Assembly (NCBI GenBank): GCA_032117595.1
Contig: JAULYZ010000095.1
Coordinates: 1 to 64,000, forward strand
Direction of reading: 5' to 3'
Length of the DNA: 64,000 bases
Origin: WLJO01 sp032117595
Lineage (GTDB): Bacteria > Actinomycetota > Acidimicrobiia > Acidimicrobiales > Ilumatobacteraceae
Below the pieces are notes generated by a model. It was not told where the DNA came from. It saw only the letters and a program-made list of their open reading frames with translations, and did no database searches. How positions within the stretch are numbered: position 1 is the stretch's first letter; each line of letters begins with the position of its first letter. Shown here piece after piece: positions 51,036 to 59,771 of this stretch. Made by a program: the position numbers and the translations under genes.

Positions 51036-51779
51036 TCAGAAGGCGGCACGCGCCGAGACGAGTACCCGGTACAGCGACTCGGTAGCCCCGGCAACCGGCG
51101 TTCGCCGGGCGGAGTGGTCGAGCACGAAGAGATCCCGCCCGAACGCGTCGCTGCACATCACCCCGGCCTCGTTGCAGATGAGCGCCGCCGCTGCGTAATC
51201 CCACACACCGTGTGCATCGACTGCGCAGTCGACGTAGCCATCGAGCACACCTGCGGCCACATTGCACAGGTCGAGGGCCGCTGCGCCCATCGTCCGACTC
51301 TGCGCCCACCCCAGATGGTGCCGCGGGTGGCCGTTCAGGCCGATGATCGCCGTTTCGAGCCGGTCGCAACCTGATGGCTCGAGCCGTTTCCCCTCGCTCC
51401 ATGCACCGCCGCCCCGCACCGCCGTGAAGCGACGCTTACTTACCTGGTTGACGACGAGCGCAGCGAGTGGACCCTCAGCGTCGATCGCGCAGAGCGCAGT
51501 GGCGAACCACGGGATCCCGCGAGAGGCGTTCGTCGAACCATCGAGGGGGTCGACGATCACGACGACGGGAGCACCCGTCCGCTCGAGGCCGCTCTCCTCC
51601 GACAGAACCCCGAGCCCAGCCCTGCGCAGCACGGCGAGCGCAGCATCGTTGGCCGCAAGATCGGCGCGGTACTGACCTACCCGCAGTCCCGAGGGCCCCC
51701 AGTCGTCAACATCAGCGAGTGCGGCTGCGACGGCACCGGCAGTTTCGTCGAGAACGCTCATCAACTCGTCGTCGGTCAT
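51036..51779 (-). CDS. Inositol monophosphatase family protein
   Basis: 247 residues. Metal site Glu61-Glu62 in LSEESG, IVDPLDGSTN (75-84) with Asp77 and Asp80, and VWDYAAAALICNEAG at the C-terminal metal Asp. These Mg-dependent, Li-sensitive phosphatases act on inositol-1-phosphate, histidinol phosphate, fructose-1,6-bisphosphate or PAP; the substrate here is open. ATG start with TACCGT ten bases upstream, back to back with the promoter of the divergent gene. Confidence 0.9.
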   Translation of the reverse strand: MTDDELMSVLDETAGAVAAALADVDDWGPSGLRVGQYRADLAANDAALAVLRRAGLGVLSEESGLERTGAPVVVIVDPLDGSTNASRGIPWFATALCAIDAEGPLAALVVNQVSKRRFTAVRGGGAWSEGKRLEPSGCDRLETAIIGLNGHPRHHLGWAQSRTMGAAALDLCNVAAGVLDGYVDCAVDAHGVWDYAAAALICNEAGVMCSDAFGRDLFVLDHSARRTPVAGATESLYRVLVSARAAF

Positions 51780-51789
51780 GGCAGCACGC

Positions 51790-51799
51790 ACGGTAGTGT
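51790..51799. promoter_or_regulatory. Overlapping divergent -10 elements (IMPase / 51847 gene)
   Basis: TACCGT (minus, 51790-51795) and TAGTGT (plus, 51794-51799) share two bases. RNA polymerase could not occupy both at once, which would couple expression of the two genes inversely. Confidence 0.4.
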
Positions 51800-51846
51800 C
51801 CGGACTGTTCTGCCGCACCGATCGTGCGGTACCCGAAGGAGAGCAG

Positions 51847-52416
51847 TTGGCCGTCATCGACGTTGCGGGTTTCGTCGCCGAGCTGAAGCGGCACGCGATC
51901 GACCACGGCTTTCACGTGCACGACGAGCGGCACTTCGTCGAGACCTATTCCTTGCGGCAGACCTGGGAGGTCGATCTCCACCCGGAAGAGGCCTGCGACG
52001 GACCGATCGACCTGCACCTGTCGCTCGAGGTCGACCCCCGGACCCTCCTCGGTTTCGAGGACGCAGTCCTCAAGCAGGAGGACGACGACACCGCACCGGA
52101 GGGGTTCACCTTCCCGCTCCACTTCACGTGGACGCTCCCGCCGCTCTCCGAGGCGCCAGACCTGCTCGTACTCGCCACCGAGCTTGCCGCCGTCGGTGGG
52201 CTCGACCTGCCGGTGGAGGTGTCGGCCATCGACTCGATCCCCTTCGTCACCGATGCACCACAGCGCAGCCTCACCCTCGTGGCGAAGATCTCGGTCAATC
52301 TTGCCGATGTGATGATCGAGGACGTCGACTCGCCCTCGTGCGATGTGTTCAACCGCTGCAAGGATGTGAGCATGTTCCTGCTCCGGCACGCCCCCACCTG
52401 GCTCGGCGATCACTAG
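51847..52416 (+). CDS. Hypothetical protein, TTG start with strong Shine-Dalgarno
   Basis: 189 residues, acidic, no signal peptide or membrane segment. Mixed alpha/beta with FHVHDERHFVETYSLRQTW and TLLGFEDAVLKQEDDDTAPEG; no family recognised. TTG at 51847 taken as start because AAGGAG (51836-51841) lies five bases upstream. A 6-bp hairpin (CCGCAC/GTGCGG, 51813-51829) sits in the leader just before it. Twenty bases upstream of the agmatinase-family gene, probably one operon. Confidence 0.7.
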   Translation: MAVIDVAGFVAELKRHAIDHGFHVHDERHFVETYSLRQTWEVDLHPEEACDGPIDLHLSLEVDPRTLLGFEDAVLKQEDDDTAPEGFTFPLHFTWTLPPLSEAPDLLVLATELAAVGGLDLPVEVSAIDSIPFVTDAPQRSLTLVAKISVNLADVMIEDVDSPSCDVFNRCKDVSMFLLRHAPTWLGDH

Positions 52417-52435
52417 GGCTCGGGGTACCGAACTC

Positions 52436-53431
52436 ATGCCCAAGCGCGAACTTCCCCCGGGAATGCGCGAGCAGCTCGACATCGGTTACGGCCCCGGGGG
52501 ACTCGCCACCTTCGGTCGTCGTCCGCTGCTCACCGAGCCATCGCAGCTCGACGACTGGCTGCCCGATGTGGCGATCGTCGGGGCTCCGCACGACGTGTCC
52601 ACCACCTTCCGACCCGGCGCACGGTTCGGGCCGCGAGCCATTCGCTCGAATGCCTACGAGCCGGGCACCTACCACCTCGACCTCGGTATCGAGATCTTCG
52701 AGTGGCTCGAGGTCGTCGACTTCGGCGATGCCTATTGTCCGCACGCCGACACCTCCGCCAGCCACCGCAACATCCGCGAACGCGTCGCCACGGTTGCGGG
52801 CCGAGGCATCGTTCCCGTGATCCTCGGTGGCGACCACAGCATCACGTGGCCCGCGGCAACCGCCGTGGCCGAGCATCACGGCTTCGGACGGGTCGGCCTG
52901 ATCCACTTCGATGCCCACGCCGATACCGCCGACACCATCGAGGGGAATCTCGCCTCGCACGGCACGCCGATGCGCCGCCTCGTGGAATCCGGCGCCATCC
53001 CGGGCCGGAACTTCGTACAGATCGGCCTGCGCGGCTATTGGCCTCCGGCGGAGGTCTTCGACTGGATGCGTTCGCAGGGGATGCGCTGGCACCTCATGAA
53101 CGAGGTGCACGAACGCGGACTCGCTGCCGTCGCACAAACCGCAGTCGACGAGGTCCTCGAACACTCCGATGTCGTGTACCTCAGCATCGACATCGACGTC
53201 CTCGATCCTGCCTTCGCGCCCGGGACAGGCACGCCCGAGCCGGGCGGCCTCACCACGGCGGACCTCCTTCGAGCCATCCGGTCGATCGTGCTCGGCACCG
53301 ACGTCGTTGGCCTCGACGTCGTCGAGGTCGCTCCCGCCTACGATCACGCCGACCTCACCGTCAACGCTGCGCACCGACTCGTGTTCGAGGCGCTCGCCGC
53401 GCTCGCCGAGCGTCGTCGACGGGCCTCGTGA
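52436..53431 (+). CDS. speB: Agmatinase/ureohydrolase family enzyme
   Basis: 331 residues. Mn ligands of the arginase fold: His134 in GGDHS, Asp159, His161 and Asp163 in FDAHADTAD, Asp252 and Asp254 in SIDIDVLDPAF, then GTGTPEPGGLT. It hydrolyses a guanidino compound to urea and an amine; agmatine is the commonest substrate, but guanidinobutyrate or guanidine are possible in this family. Start ATG 20 bases after the upstream hypothetical gene. Confidence 0.88.
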   Translation: MPKRELPPGMREQLDIGYGPGGLATFGRRPLLTEPSQLDDWLPDVAIVGAPHDVSTTFRPGARFGPRAIRSNAYEPGTYHLDLGIEIFEWLEVVDFGDAYCPHADTSASHRNIRERVATVAGRGIVPVILGGDHSITWPAATAVAEHHGFGRVGLIHFDAHADTADTIEGNLASHGTPMRRLVESGAIPGRNFVQIGLRGYWPPAEVFDWMRSQGMRWHLMNEVHERGLAAVAQTAVDEVLEHSDVVYLSIDIDVLDPAFAPGTGTPEPGGLTTADLLRAIRSIVLGTDVVGLDVVEVAPAYDHADLTVNAAHRLVFEALAALAERRRRAS

Positions 53432-53458
53432 CTCCACCGGCGTCCCCGTAACCACCCG

Positions 53459-54970
53459 ATGAACACTTCTCCCTGGCCCCCTCCGCACCCCGTGCTCGAT
53501 GCGCCGTACCGCGGGTCTCAACCGCCGACGGCTGGCATTCCGCAGCGCAGCGCCTCGGGGCCCGAACGCCCCGAGCAGTCCCGACGGACCCGATGGCTCG
53601 TCGCCCTCACCGCCATCTCGGTCGTTGTCGCAATTGCGGGCGGGGTCGTTGCCTACCGCTTCGTCCTCGACCAGCGGTACCCCAACAACTGGGACCCACG
53701 CATCGCCCCGCTCGCTGCCTATGTCGAGCGCACCACCGGGCTCACCTTCGAGCACCCTGTCTACGTCCGCTTTCTCGCCGACGACGATTTCAATGCGCTC
53801 ATCATGGACCCGTCGGAAGGGCAGAGTGACGCAGAGCGAACCGCCATCGAGAACGAGGAGGCACTCGGGCGCTCGTTCGGCTGGTACACCGGGAGCACCG
53901 ACATTGCCGACGAGCAGGAGACTGTCTACGGCATCGGTGTGCTCGCGCTCTACGACTTCGCCGACCGGGAGGTGGTGGTCCGCAGCAACGACACCAATCC
54001 AGCGGTGCTCCCCATCCCGTTGCGCGTCACCATCGTTCACGAGCTCTTCCACGCCCTGCAGGACCAGCGTCTCGACATCCGGGCGCTCCGCCGCCTCGTC
54101 GACACATCCGAGGCCGAGCGCTCCTTCACTGCGCTCATCGAGGGACACGCCGTCAGCGTTGAGACGGCGTACCTGTACAGCCTGAGCAGCGACGAGCAGG
54201 AGGAGTACTTCGACTTCGTCGACGGCCTCACCTCCGACATCGATGACAAGACCGCCAACACCGCTCCCGTGCTCTCGGTCAACCTCGAGGCACCGTACGT
54301 GCTCGGGCCCGCTCTCGTCTCCGCGGCGCGACAGGACGACAATGGCGTCGATCAGCTCTACGCAAAGCCACCCGTGGCCCAGGACCAGGTTCTCGACCCA
54401 CGGGCGTACTTCTCCGACGACCGACCCGAGACCACCGCAGAGCCAGAGGCTGCCGGCGAGATCCTCGAGAAGGGGACCGTTGGTGTCGTCAGGCTCTACC
54501 TGACACTTGCGTCGGTCCTTCCGGCCGCCGACGCCTGGGAGGCGGCTCTCACCTGGGGCAACGACGCCTACGTGCTGTACCGACCAGCCGACGGTGGCAC
54601 AGCATGCGTGGCCTGGAACGTGTCGGCAGATACCGCAGCCGGTGCCGCGGTGCTGCGCGCCGCCCTCGAGCGGTGGGTCGATGCGCGCCCGGCTGAGGGC
54701 CGTGCATCGGTCCGGGCCACCGATCCCGTGATCAGCGTCAACGTGTGTGACCCCGGATCCTCGGTTACCCAGACACTCGTTCCCGAGGACGCAGTCGATT
54801 ACTTCTACGTACGAGCGAGCCTCCTCGCCGCACTCATCAGACAGACACCAGATCTGAGCACTGCCTGGTGCGCGACCGACACCCTCATGCGCAGCGAGAC
54901 CCTCGATGCCCTGCAGGAGCCCGACGACGCGCTGCGGGACCGCATCGCCGCAGTCGTCGAGCGCTGTTGA
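53459..54970 (+). CDS. Membrane-anchored zinc metallopeptidase (HExxH)
   Basis: 503 residues. Pro-rich cytoplasmic N-terminus (1-43), transmembrane helix (about 46-69), outer domain with the zinc motif HELFH (194-198) and a likely third ligand Glu228 in ALIEGHA, 33 residues later, as in gluzincins. The C-terminal 250 residues have paired cysteines and no recognised domain. It would cut an extracellular or envelope protein. Unknown substrate; 27 bases after the agmatinase gene. Confidence 0.8.
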   Translation: MNTSPWPPPHPVLDAPYRGSQPPTAGIPQRSASGPERPEQSRRTRWLVALTAISVVVAIAGGVVAYRFVLDQRYPNNWDPRIAPLAAYVERTTGLTFEHPVYVRFLADDDFNALIMDPSEGQSDAERTAIENEEALGRSFGWYTGSTDIADEQETVYGIGVLALYDFADREVVVRSNDTNPAVLPIPLRVTIVHELFHALQDQRLDIRALRRLVDTSEAERSFTALIEGHAVSVETAYLYSLSSDEQEEYFDFVDGLTSDIDDKTANTAPVLSVNLEAPYVLGPALVSAARQDDNGVDQLYAKPPVAQDQVLDPRAYFSDDRPETTAEPEAAGEILEKGTVGVVRLYLTLASVLPAADAWEAALTWGNDAYVLYRPADGGTACVAWNVSADTAAGAAVLRAALERWVDARPAEGRASVRATDPVISVNVCDPGSSVTQTLVPEDAVDYFYVRASLLAALIRQTPDLSTAWCATDTLMRSETLDALQEPDDALRDRIAAVVERC

Positions 54971-55024
54971 GCGACCAGTACCGTACGGGTCATCCCTGAT
55001 ACGAACCCACGTCGCCCGCGCACC

Positions 55025-57244
55025 ATGACCGAGACCCACCACACCTTCTGCCGGATCTGCGAGTCGCTCTGTGGCCTCGAAGTCACCGTCGACGGGGACC
55101 AGATCACCCAGATCCGCGCCGATCACGACCACGTGGGCACTGCCGGGTTCGCCTGCATCAAGGGCGTCCGCCAGCACCGGTTCTACAGCTCCCCGGACCG
55201 TCTCACGCATCCGATGCGCCGCAATGGCGAGAACTGGAGCCGAATCGACTGGAGCACAGCCGAACAGGAGATCGGGTCGCGCCTTCGCGCGATCATCGAC
55301 GAGCACGGTCCGCAGGCCGTTGCGATGTACGTGGGGACCGCCGCCGGCTTCAGCATCCTGCACCCGATCTTCGCCAAGGGATTCATGGATGGCATCGGCT
55401 CGGGTTCGATGTATGCGAGCGCGACGCAGGACTGCGCCAACAAGTTCGCCGCGGCGCGTGAGGTCTACGGGTTCCCGTTCACCCAGCCGTTCCCGGACGT
55501 TGACCGGACCAACTGCCTCGTGATCGTCGGGGCGAATCCGGTGGTCTCGAAGTGGTCATTCCTTCAGGTGGCCGATCCCAAACGCCGACTCCGGGAGATC
55601 GCTGATCGTGGGGGTCGCGTCATCGTGGTGGATCCACGGCACACCGAGACGGCGAAAGCAGCCACCGAGCACCATTTCATTCGACCCGACACCGATGTCT
55701 TCTTCTTCTTGTCCTTCCTCAACGAACTCATTGCGTCGGGCGGCGTTGCAGACGACGTCGTCCGCGACCACACGACGGGTTTCGACGAGCTGGAGCGCCT
55801 CGCTGCACCGTGGACACCTGAACGCACCGAGTCGGTGACCGGAATCCCGGCTGCAACCCTCCGCGGCATCGTTGCGGCGTATCGCTCCGCCGACGGCGCC
55901 GCTCTCTACTCCTCCACCGGCGTGAACATGGGCACCAACGGTGTCCTTGCGTTCTGGTTGCAGGAGGCGATCAACATGGCGAGCGGCAACCTCGACCGGC
56001 CTGGTGGCACGCTTGTGGGCGAGGGCATCTTCGACTTCGCCCGCTTCGGGAAGCGGACCGGCACGCTGATGAGCGACGAGCGCTCGCGGATCGGCGGCTT
56101 CCGCAAGGTGAACGACGCCTTCCCGGGCGGCGTACTCGCCGACGAGATCCTCACACCCGGCCCCGGGCAGATCCGCGCGCTGATCGTCACGGGCGGCAAT
56201 CCACTCATCACGATGGCCGACTCAGGTCGCCTCCGCGAGGCATTCGGGACGCTCGACCTGCTCGTGACCCTCGACATCTACCGGAACGAAACCGGCTCCA
56301 TCGCCCACTACACACTCCCCTGCACGGACCCCTTGCAACGCGCTGATCTGCCGTTCATCTTTCCCCTCCTGCTCGGCATGCAGTCGCGCCCCTATCTGCA
56401 GGCGACCCGTGCGGTGGTCCCGCCGACGGCCGATCAGCGCGACGAGGCGTCGATCTACCTTGCGCTGTGCCGAGCAACGGGAACACCCATCTTCGGCTCG
56501 CGACTCGCGCAACGCCTGCTCGAACGAATGGCACGTCGGCACCAGCGCAAGCAGGGCTGTTCACACCCGACCATCCCGACCGAGCGTGTGCTCAACCTAG
56601 TGCTCCGTCTGACCCGGCAGCCCGGCTTCCGTACGCTGCTCAGATCACCTCACGGTCTCGAACGGCCGATGGCGCGAGCCGGAAGCTTCCTGGGCAAGCG
56701 GATCGTCACCGACGACCGGCGCGTCCACCTCGTGACCGACCGCCTCCTCGAGCGCGCGGCCACCCTCGAGCGCGACTTCGGCGCAGCGCTCGACCGAGCG
56801 GACTCGATGCTGCTCATCACGAAGCGGCACGTCAAGACGCACAACTCGTGGACACACAATCACGACGACGTCGTCACGGACGACTTCACGACGAATCATC
56901 TGTACCTCCACACGGAGGACGCCCAACGGCTGGGCCTCAGCGACGATGAGCTCGCCGATGTCACGTCGGACACGTCCACTGTTCGCGTGCCGGTCCGGAT
57001 CCTCGACGACCTCATGCCCGGCGTCTGCGCGCTGCCGCACGGCTGGGGACATCAGGTCGCCACCGGCCTCAGCGTTGCGTCGCGCACCACCGGCGTGAAC
57101 GTGAACCTCCTCGCTGCGAGCGGACCGGAGGCGGTTGATCCGCTGTCGGGAATGTCGCACCTCACGGGCATCCCGGTGACGATCACGCGCGCGGCGGGCC
57201 CGCTGGTACCCACCTCGTGGTCGGGGCTCAGCGCACCTGTGTGA
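55025..57244 (+). CDS. Molybdopterin oxidoreductase, formate dehydrogenase/CISM type, orphan
   Basis: 739 residues. N-terminal 4Fe-4S site C9, C12, C16 and C44 (CRICESLC), then the bis-molybdopterin-guanine dinucleotide domains with GANPVVSKW, VIVVDPRHTETAK and a C-terminal dinucleotide-binding domain with LPHGWGH. The metal ligand position is probably Cys137 in TQDCANKF. No iron-sulfur or membrane subunit and no fdhD or mob gene is adjacent, so it acts with distant partners or alone. Substrate unknown. The rhodanese-MoeB protein at 16321 may serve its cofactor. The 3' end overlaps the convergent collagen-like gene by 17 bases. Confidence 0.88.
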   Translation: MTETHHTFCRICESLCGLEVTVDGDQITQIRADHDHVGTAGFACIKGVRQHRFYSSPDRLTHPMRRNGENWSRIDWSTAEQEIGSRLRAIIDEHGPQAVAMYVGTAAGFSILHPIFAKGFMDGIGSGSMYASATQDCANKFAAAREVYGFPFTQPFPDVDRTNCLVIVGANPVVSKWSFLQVADPKRRLREIADRGGRVIVVDPRHTETAKAATEHHFIRPDTDVFFFLSFLNELIASGGVADDVVRDHTTGFDELERLAAPWTPERTESVTGIPAATLRGIVAAYRSADGAALYSSTGVNMGTNGVLAFWLQEAINMASGNLDRPGGTLVGEGIFDFARFGKRTGTLMSDERSRIGGFRKVNDAFPGGVLADEILTPGPGQIRALIVTGGNPLITMADSGRLREAFGTLDLLVTLDIYRNETGSIAHYTLPCTDPLQRADLPFIFPLLLGMQSRPYLQATRAVVPPTADQRDEASIYLALCRATGTPIFGSRLAQRLLERMARRHQRKQGCSHPTIPTERVLNLVLRLTRQPGFRTLLRSPHGLERPMARAGSFLGKRIVTDDRRVHLVTDRLLERAATLERDFGAALDRADSMLLITKRHVKTHNSWTHNHDDVVTDDFTTNHLYLHTEDAQRLGLSDDELADVTSDTSTVRVPVRILDDLMPGVCALPHGWGHQVATGLSVASRTTGVNVNLLAASGPEAVDPLSGMSHLTGIPVTITRAAGPLVPTSWSGLSAPV

Positions 57245-58157
57245 CCGCTACCGAGGCCGACGCCGCCGCCGGTCGCGTCGGGCCACTCGCTGCGTCCACA
57301 GGAGCCAGCACCACGGAGGCATCGCTCGTCGACCACATCACCTCGAAGGAATCACCTGCGTCGGCGTCCAACACGAAGGTTCGCACCACGGTGCTCGAGG
57401 TGGTGGAGACGACGGAGTACGAAGCGCTTCGGGTGATCGGGGTGCCGTTGCGCTCGATCCAGGTGCGCAGTTCGGGCGTCCCCGATGCGCTGGAGGCAAC
57501 GTTCAGGGTGATGTGAATCTCGTACACCCCCGCTTCCTCGACCGTGATGCGGGAGTCGCTCTCCACCTCGACACCGTCGGCAATCACCCCGTTCGACCCC
57601 GATGGCGTCGACTGCCCGAACTCGACCGCAGCGGCGCTACCGGTTGATGCGAGCGACTGGGTCGCGTTGTCGTGGAACGCTCCGTACGCCAGTGTTGCGC
57701 CGTCGGCGCCTGCTGGTCCGGTGGGGCCCTGCGAACCCGTTGCACCTACGGGTCCGGTCGCGCCACACGCGCCGGTTGCACCGCGGGGACCGGTCACGCC
57801 ACGGGGACCCGTCGCACCGCTCGGGCCGGTGACTCCCCGGGACCCGGTTGCACCGATAGCACCGCTCGATCCCGTGGGGCCGCGGTCGCCCGTCGCGCCG
57901 GTGCCGCCGACCAGTCCTGACGCACCGGAGGGGCCTGACGCACCGGTGGCTCCTGCAGGTCCGGTGTCGCCGTCCACGCAGGGCACGACCGGCAGGGTCG
58001 TCGCAGGGGCAGAGTCCGATGCGCTGCGGACGAGATGCGTTGCTCCCGTCGACTCCATCACGAACATCAGCAGCAAGAACACGGCAAGGACGAGCGATGA
58101 GACGGCCAGCCAACGAGCGAGCGAATCCGTTCGTCGAGCGGTGGGTGAAGGCTGCAT
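57228..58157 (-). CDS. Surface protein: collagen-like stalk with C1q-like head
   Basis: 309 residues. One N-terminal signal anchor (about 14-34), a spacer, an uninterrupted Gly-X-Y region (about 62-154) with many GPTG, GPRG and GATG triplets, and a C-terminal beta domain (about 155-290) with AYGAFHDNATQSL and EEAGVYEIHITLN, the pattern of trimeric C1q/TNF or BclA-like heads. Probably a trimeric fibre on the cell surface. It is the second Gly-X-Y protein within 10 kb but differs from the first in order and head. Start at the ATG that gives the membrane anchor. Confidence 0.85.
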   Translation of the reverse strand: MQPSPTARRTDSLARWLAVSSLVLAVFLLLMFVMESTGATHLVRSASDSAPATTLPVVPCVDGDTGPAGATGASGPSGASGLVGGTGATGDRGPTGSSGAIGATGSRGVTGPSGATGPRGVTGPRGATGACGATGPVGATGSQGPTGPAGADGATLAYGAFHDNATQSLASTGSAAAVEFGQSTPSGSNGVIADGVEVESDSRITVEEAGVYEIHITLNVASSASGTPELRTWIERNGTPITRSASYSVVSTTSSTVVRTFVLDADAGDSFEVMWSTSDASVVLAPVDAASGPTRPAAASASVAVTQVR

Positions 58158-58272
58158 ACGGCCAGCATCGGCCGGGGAAGGCCAGCCGCTTAGGGCCGAA
58201 ATCCCCGACCTGCGCGGCGAACGGCACCGGTTCTCGTCAGCAAACCGACCCCCGATTCGGGATACTGGGCGG

Positions 58273-59424
58273 GTGACTCGTTGGCGGTCAGGACGCACAG
58301 GGTGGACGCTGCTCGTCGCAGCCGTACTTCCGGTGCTCGTGCCGGCCACGGCACGGGCCGATGAGGAGCCGCCAGCGCTGCGATCGTTCAGCATCGCCAC
58401 GACCGGCGACACCCTTCCCCACCTGACGATCAACCGCGTGGCGCGGCGTCACGGCGGTGGCACGACACACGACTACGCACCGATGTTCGCCGACATCGCC
58501 CCGTACATCAGCGGCGCCGATCTTGCGATCTGCCACCTCGAGCCACCGATCGCACCGCGCGGCACCCCGATCACCGCCGACCCGCTCTGGGGTGCTCCGG
58601 CCTCCATCACACAGTCGATGGTGGACGTGGGCTACGACTCCTGCAGCACCGCAACCAACCACTCCGGCGACCGCGGTCGTGGCGGTGTCATCGCCACCAT
58701 CGAGGCGTTCCTCGCCGTCGGTCTCCGCTTCTCGGGAACGGGACGAAACCTCGAGGAGGCCCGTACTGCGCCGATCCTCGACGTGAACGGCGTGAAGGTG
58801 GCTCACCTCGCCTACACCTTCGGTTTCTCGGGTCAGCGTCGGCTCCACACCCGGACACCGGCACGCGTCAACATCATGGAGCCCTCGCGGATCATCGCCG
58901 ATGCCACCGACGCGCGGAACCGCGGCGCCGAGGTCGTGGTCGTGTCGATGCACTGGGGCTACGAGTACGTCAGTCGGGTCACACCTCCTCAACGACGCAT
59001 CGCACGGCAGCTGACCGCTTCGGGTGTCGTCGACCTCATCGTGGGGAGCCACACGCACGTGCTCCAGCCCATCGAGCAGGTGAACGGCAAGTGGGTGGTG
59101 TACGGCCTCGGCAACATCCTGTCGAACCAACGCCGGACCGGCCCCGCCACACCCACACAGGACGGCGCTGTCGTGCAGTTCACGGTGAACGAACAACCCG
59201 GCGGCGGCTTCACCGTGGAACGACCGGTGGTGGTGCCCACTTGGGTGCGCCCCGGCTCATTCCGCATCCTCGACGTGCAAAAGAGCCTCCGCGACCCGGC
59301 GCTCTCGCGGGCCATCCGGTTCCAACTGAACCGGTCGCTCACGAGGACCAAGCGGGTCGTTGGTTCGTTCGTGGCACCCCCGCCACCGCCGCCCGAGACC
59401 ACGGTTCCGACGACTCCATCCTGA
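58273..59424 (+). CDS. CapA-like calcineurin-fold protein, exported
   Basis: 383 residues. Sec signal peptide (1-29, ending ATARA-DE). Then the CapA/PGA_cap fold: ATTGDTLPHLTIN, DLAICHLEPPI, ATNHSGDRG, VVSMHWGYEY and VGSHTHVLQPIE with the metal-binding His and Asp residues, and YGLGNILSNQ. In known members this domain takes part in poly-gamma-glutamate or capsule export; here no cap partner genes are present, so its role is open. Pro-rich tail (PPPPPPET). GTG chosen for the signal peptide; the longer frame is antisense to the collagen-like gene. Confidence 0.85.
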   Translation: MTRWRSGRTGWTLLVAAVLPVLVPATARADEEPPALRSFSIATTGDTLPHLTINRVARRHGGGTTHDYAPMFADIAPYISGADLAICHLEPPIAPRGTPITADPLWGAPASITQSMVDVGYDSCSTATNHSGDRGRGGVIATIEAFLAVGLRFSGTGRNLEEARTAPILDVNGVKVAHLAYTFGFSGQRRLHTRTPARVNIMEPSRIIADATDARNRGAEVVVVSMHWGYEYVSRVTPPQRRIARQLTASGVVDLIVGSHTHVLQPIEQVNGKWVVYGLGNILSNQRRTGPATPTQDGAVVQFTVNEQPGGGFTVERPVVVPTWVRPGSFRILDVQKSLRDPALSRAIRFQLNRSLTRTKRVVGSFVAPPPPPPETTVPTTPS

Positions 59425-59438
59425 ACCATCTCTGGCAG

Positions 59439-59511
59439 TGGGGCGGGTGGGTATCGAACCCACGACCCAGGGATTATGAGTCCCCTGCTCTGACCACTGA
59501 GCTACCGCCCC
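59439..59511 (-). tRNA. tRNA-Met (anticodon CAT)
   Basis: 73 bases. Acceptor GGGGCGG/CCGCCCC, D arm GCTC/GAGC, anticodon stem GGGGA/TCCCT with loop CTCATAA (anticodon CAT), T arm GTGGG/CCCAC with TTCGATA, discriminator A, no encoded CCA. The Watson-Crick acceptor start and the ATAATC context fit an elongator Met tRNA; a lysidine-modified Ile tRNA cannot be fully excluded. Confidence 0.92.
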
Positions 59512-59617
59512 GAAGGCAACGTACCCGTTGGGCACGGAGGCGATGGCGGTGCCGAACCACACGCACTGCCCGGCGTGTTGCGGGAAGCATGCGTCGGCGC
59601 AACAGTGCGCCACCACG

Positions 59618-59693
59618 TGGCTCCGGGGGTGGGGGTCGAACCCACAACCTACGGATTAACAGTCCGCCGCTCTGCCGATTGAGCTACCCCGGA
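59618..59693 (-). tRNA. tRNA-Asn (anticodon GTT)
   Basis: 76 bases including an encoded CCA. Acceptor TCCGGGG/CCCCGGA, D arm GCTC/GAGC, anticodon stem GCGGA/TCCGT with loop CTGTTAA (anticodon GTT), T arm GTGGG/CCCAC, discriminator G. It and tRNA-Met occupy the 347-bp gene-free stretch 59425-59771; the 106 bases between them and the 78 bases after show nothing else. Confidence 0.95.
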
Positions 59694-59771
59694 AGGCACC
59701 CCGAGGGTAGCGGCTGAGACCGTCGATCAACGACCCGCGCAGCGCCTCACGAGCCCGGCCGGCACGGCCGA

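Noticed and set aside
57245..58272. Plus-strand Pro-rich extension of the CapA-like gene
   Set aside because: It is the antisense of the Gly-X-Y gene (GPV/APV triplets) and precedes a proper signal peptide at 58273.
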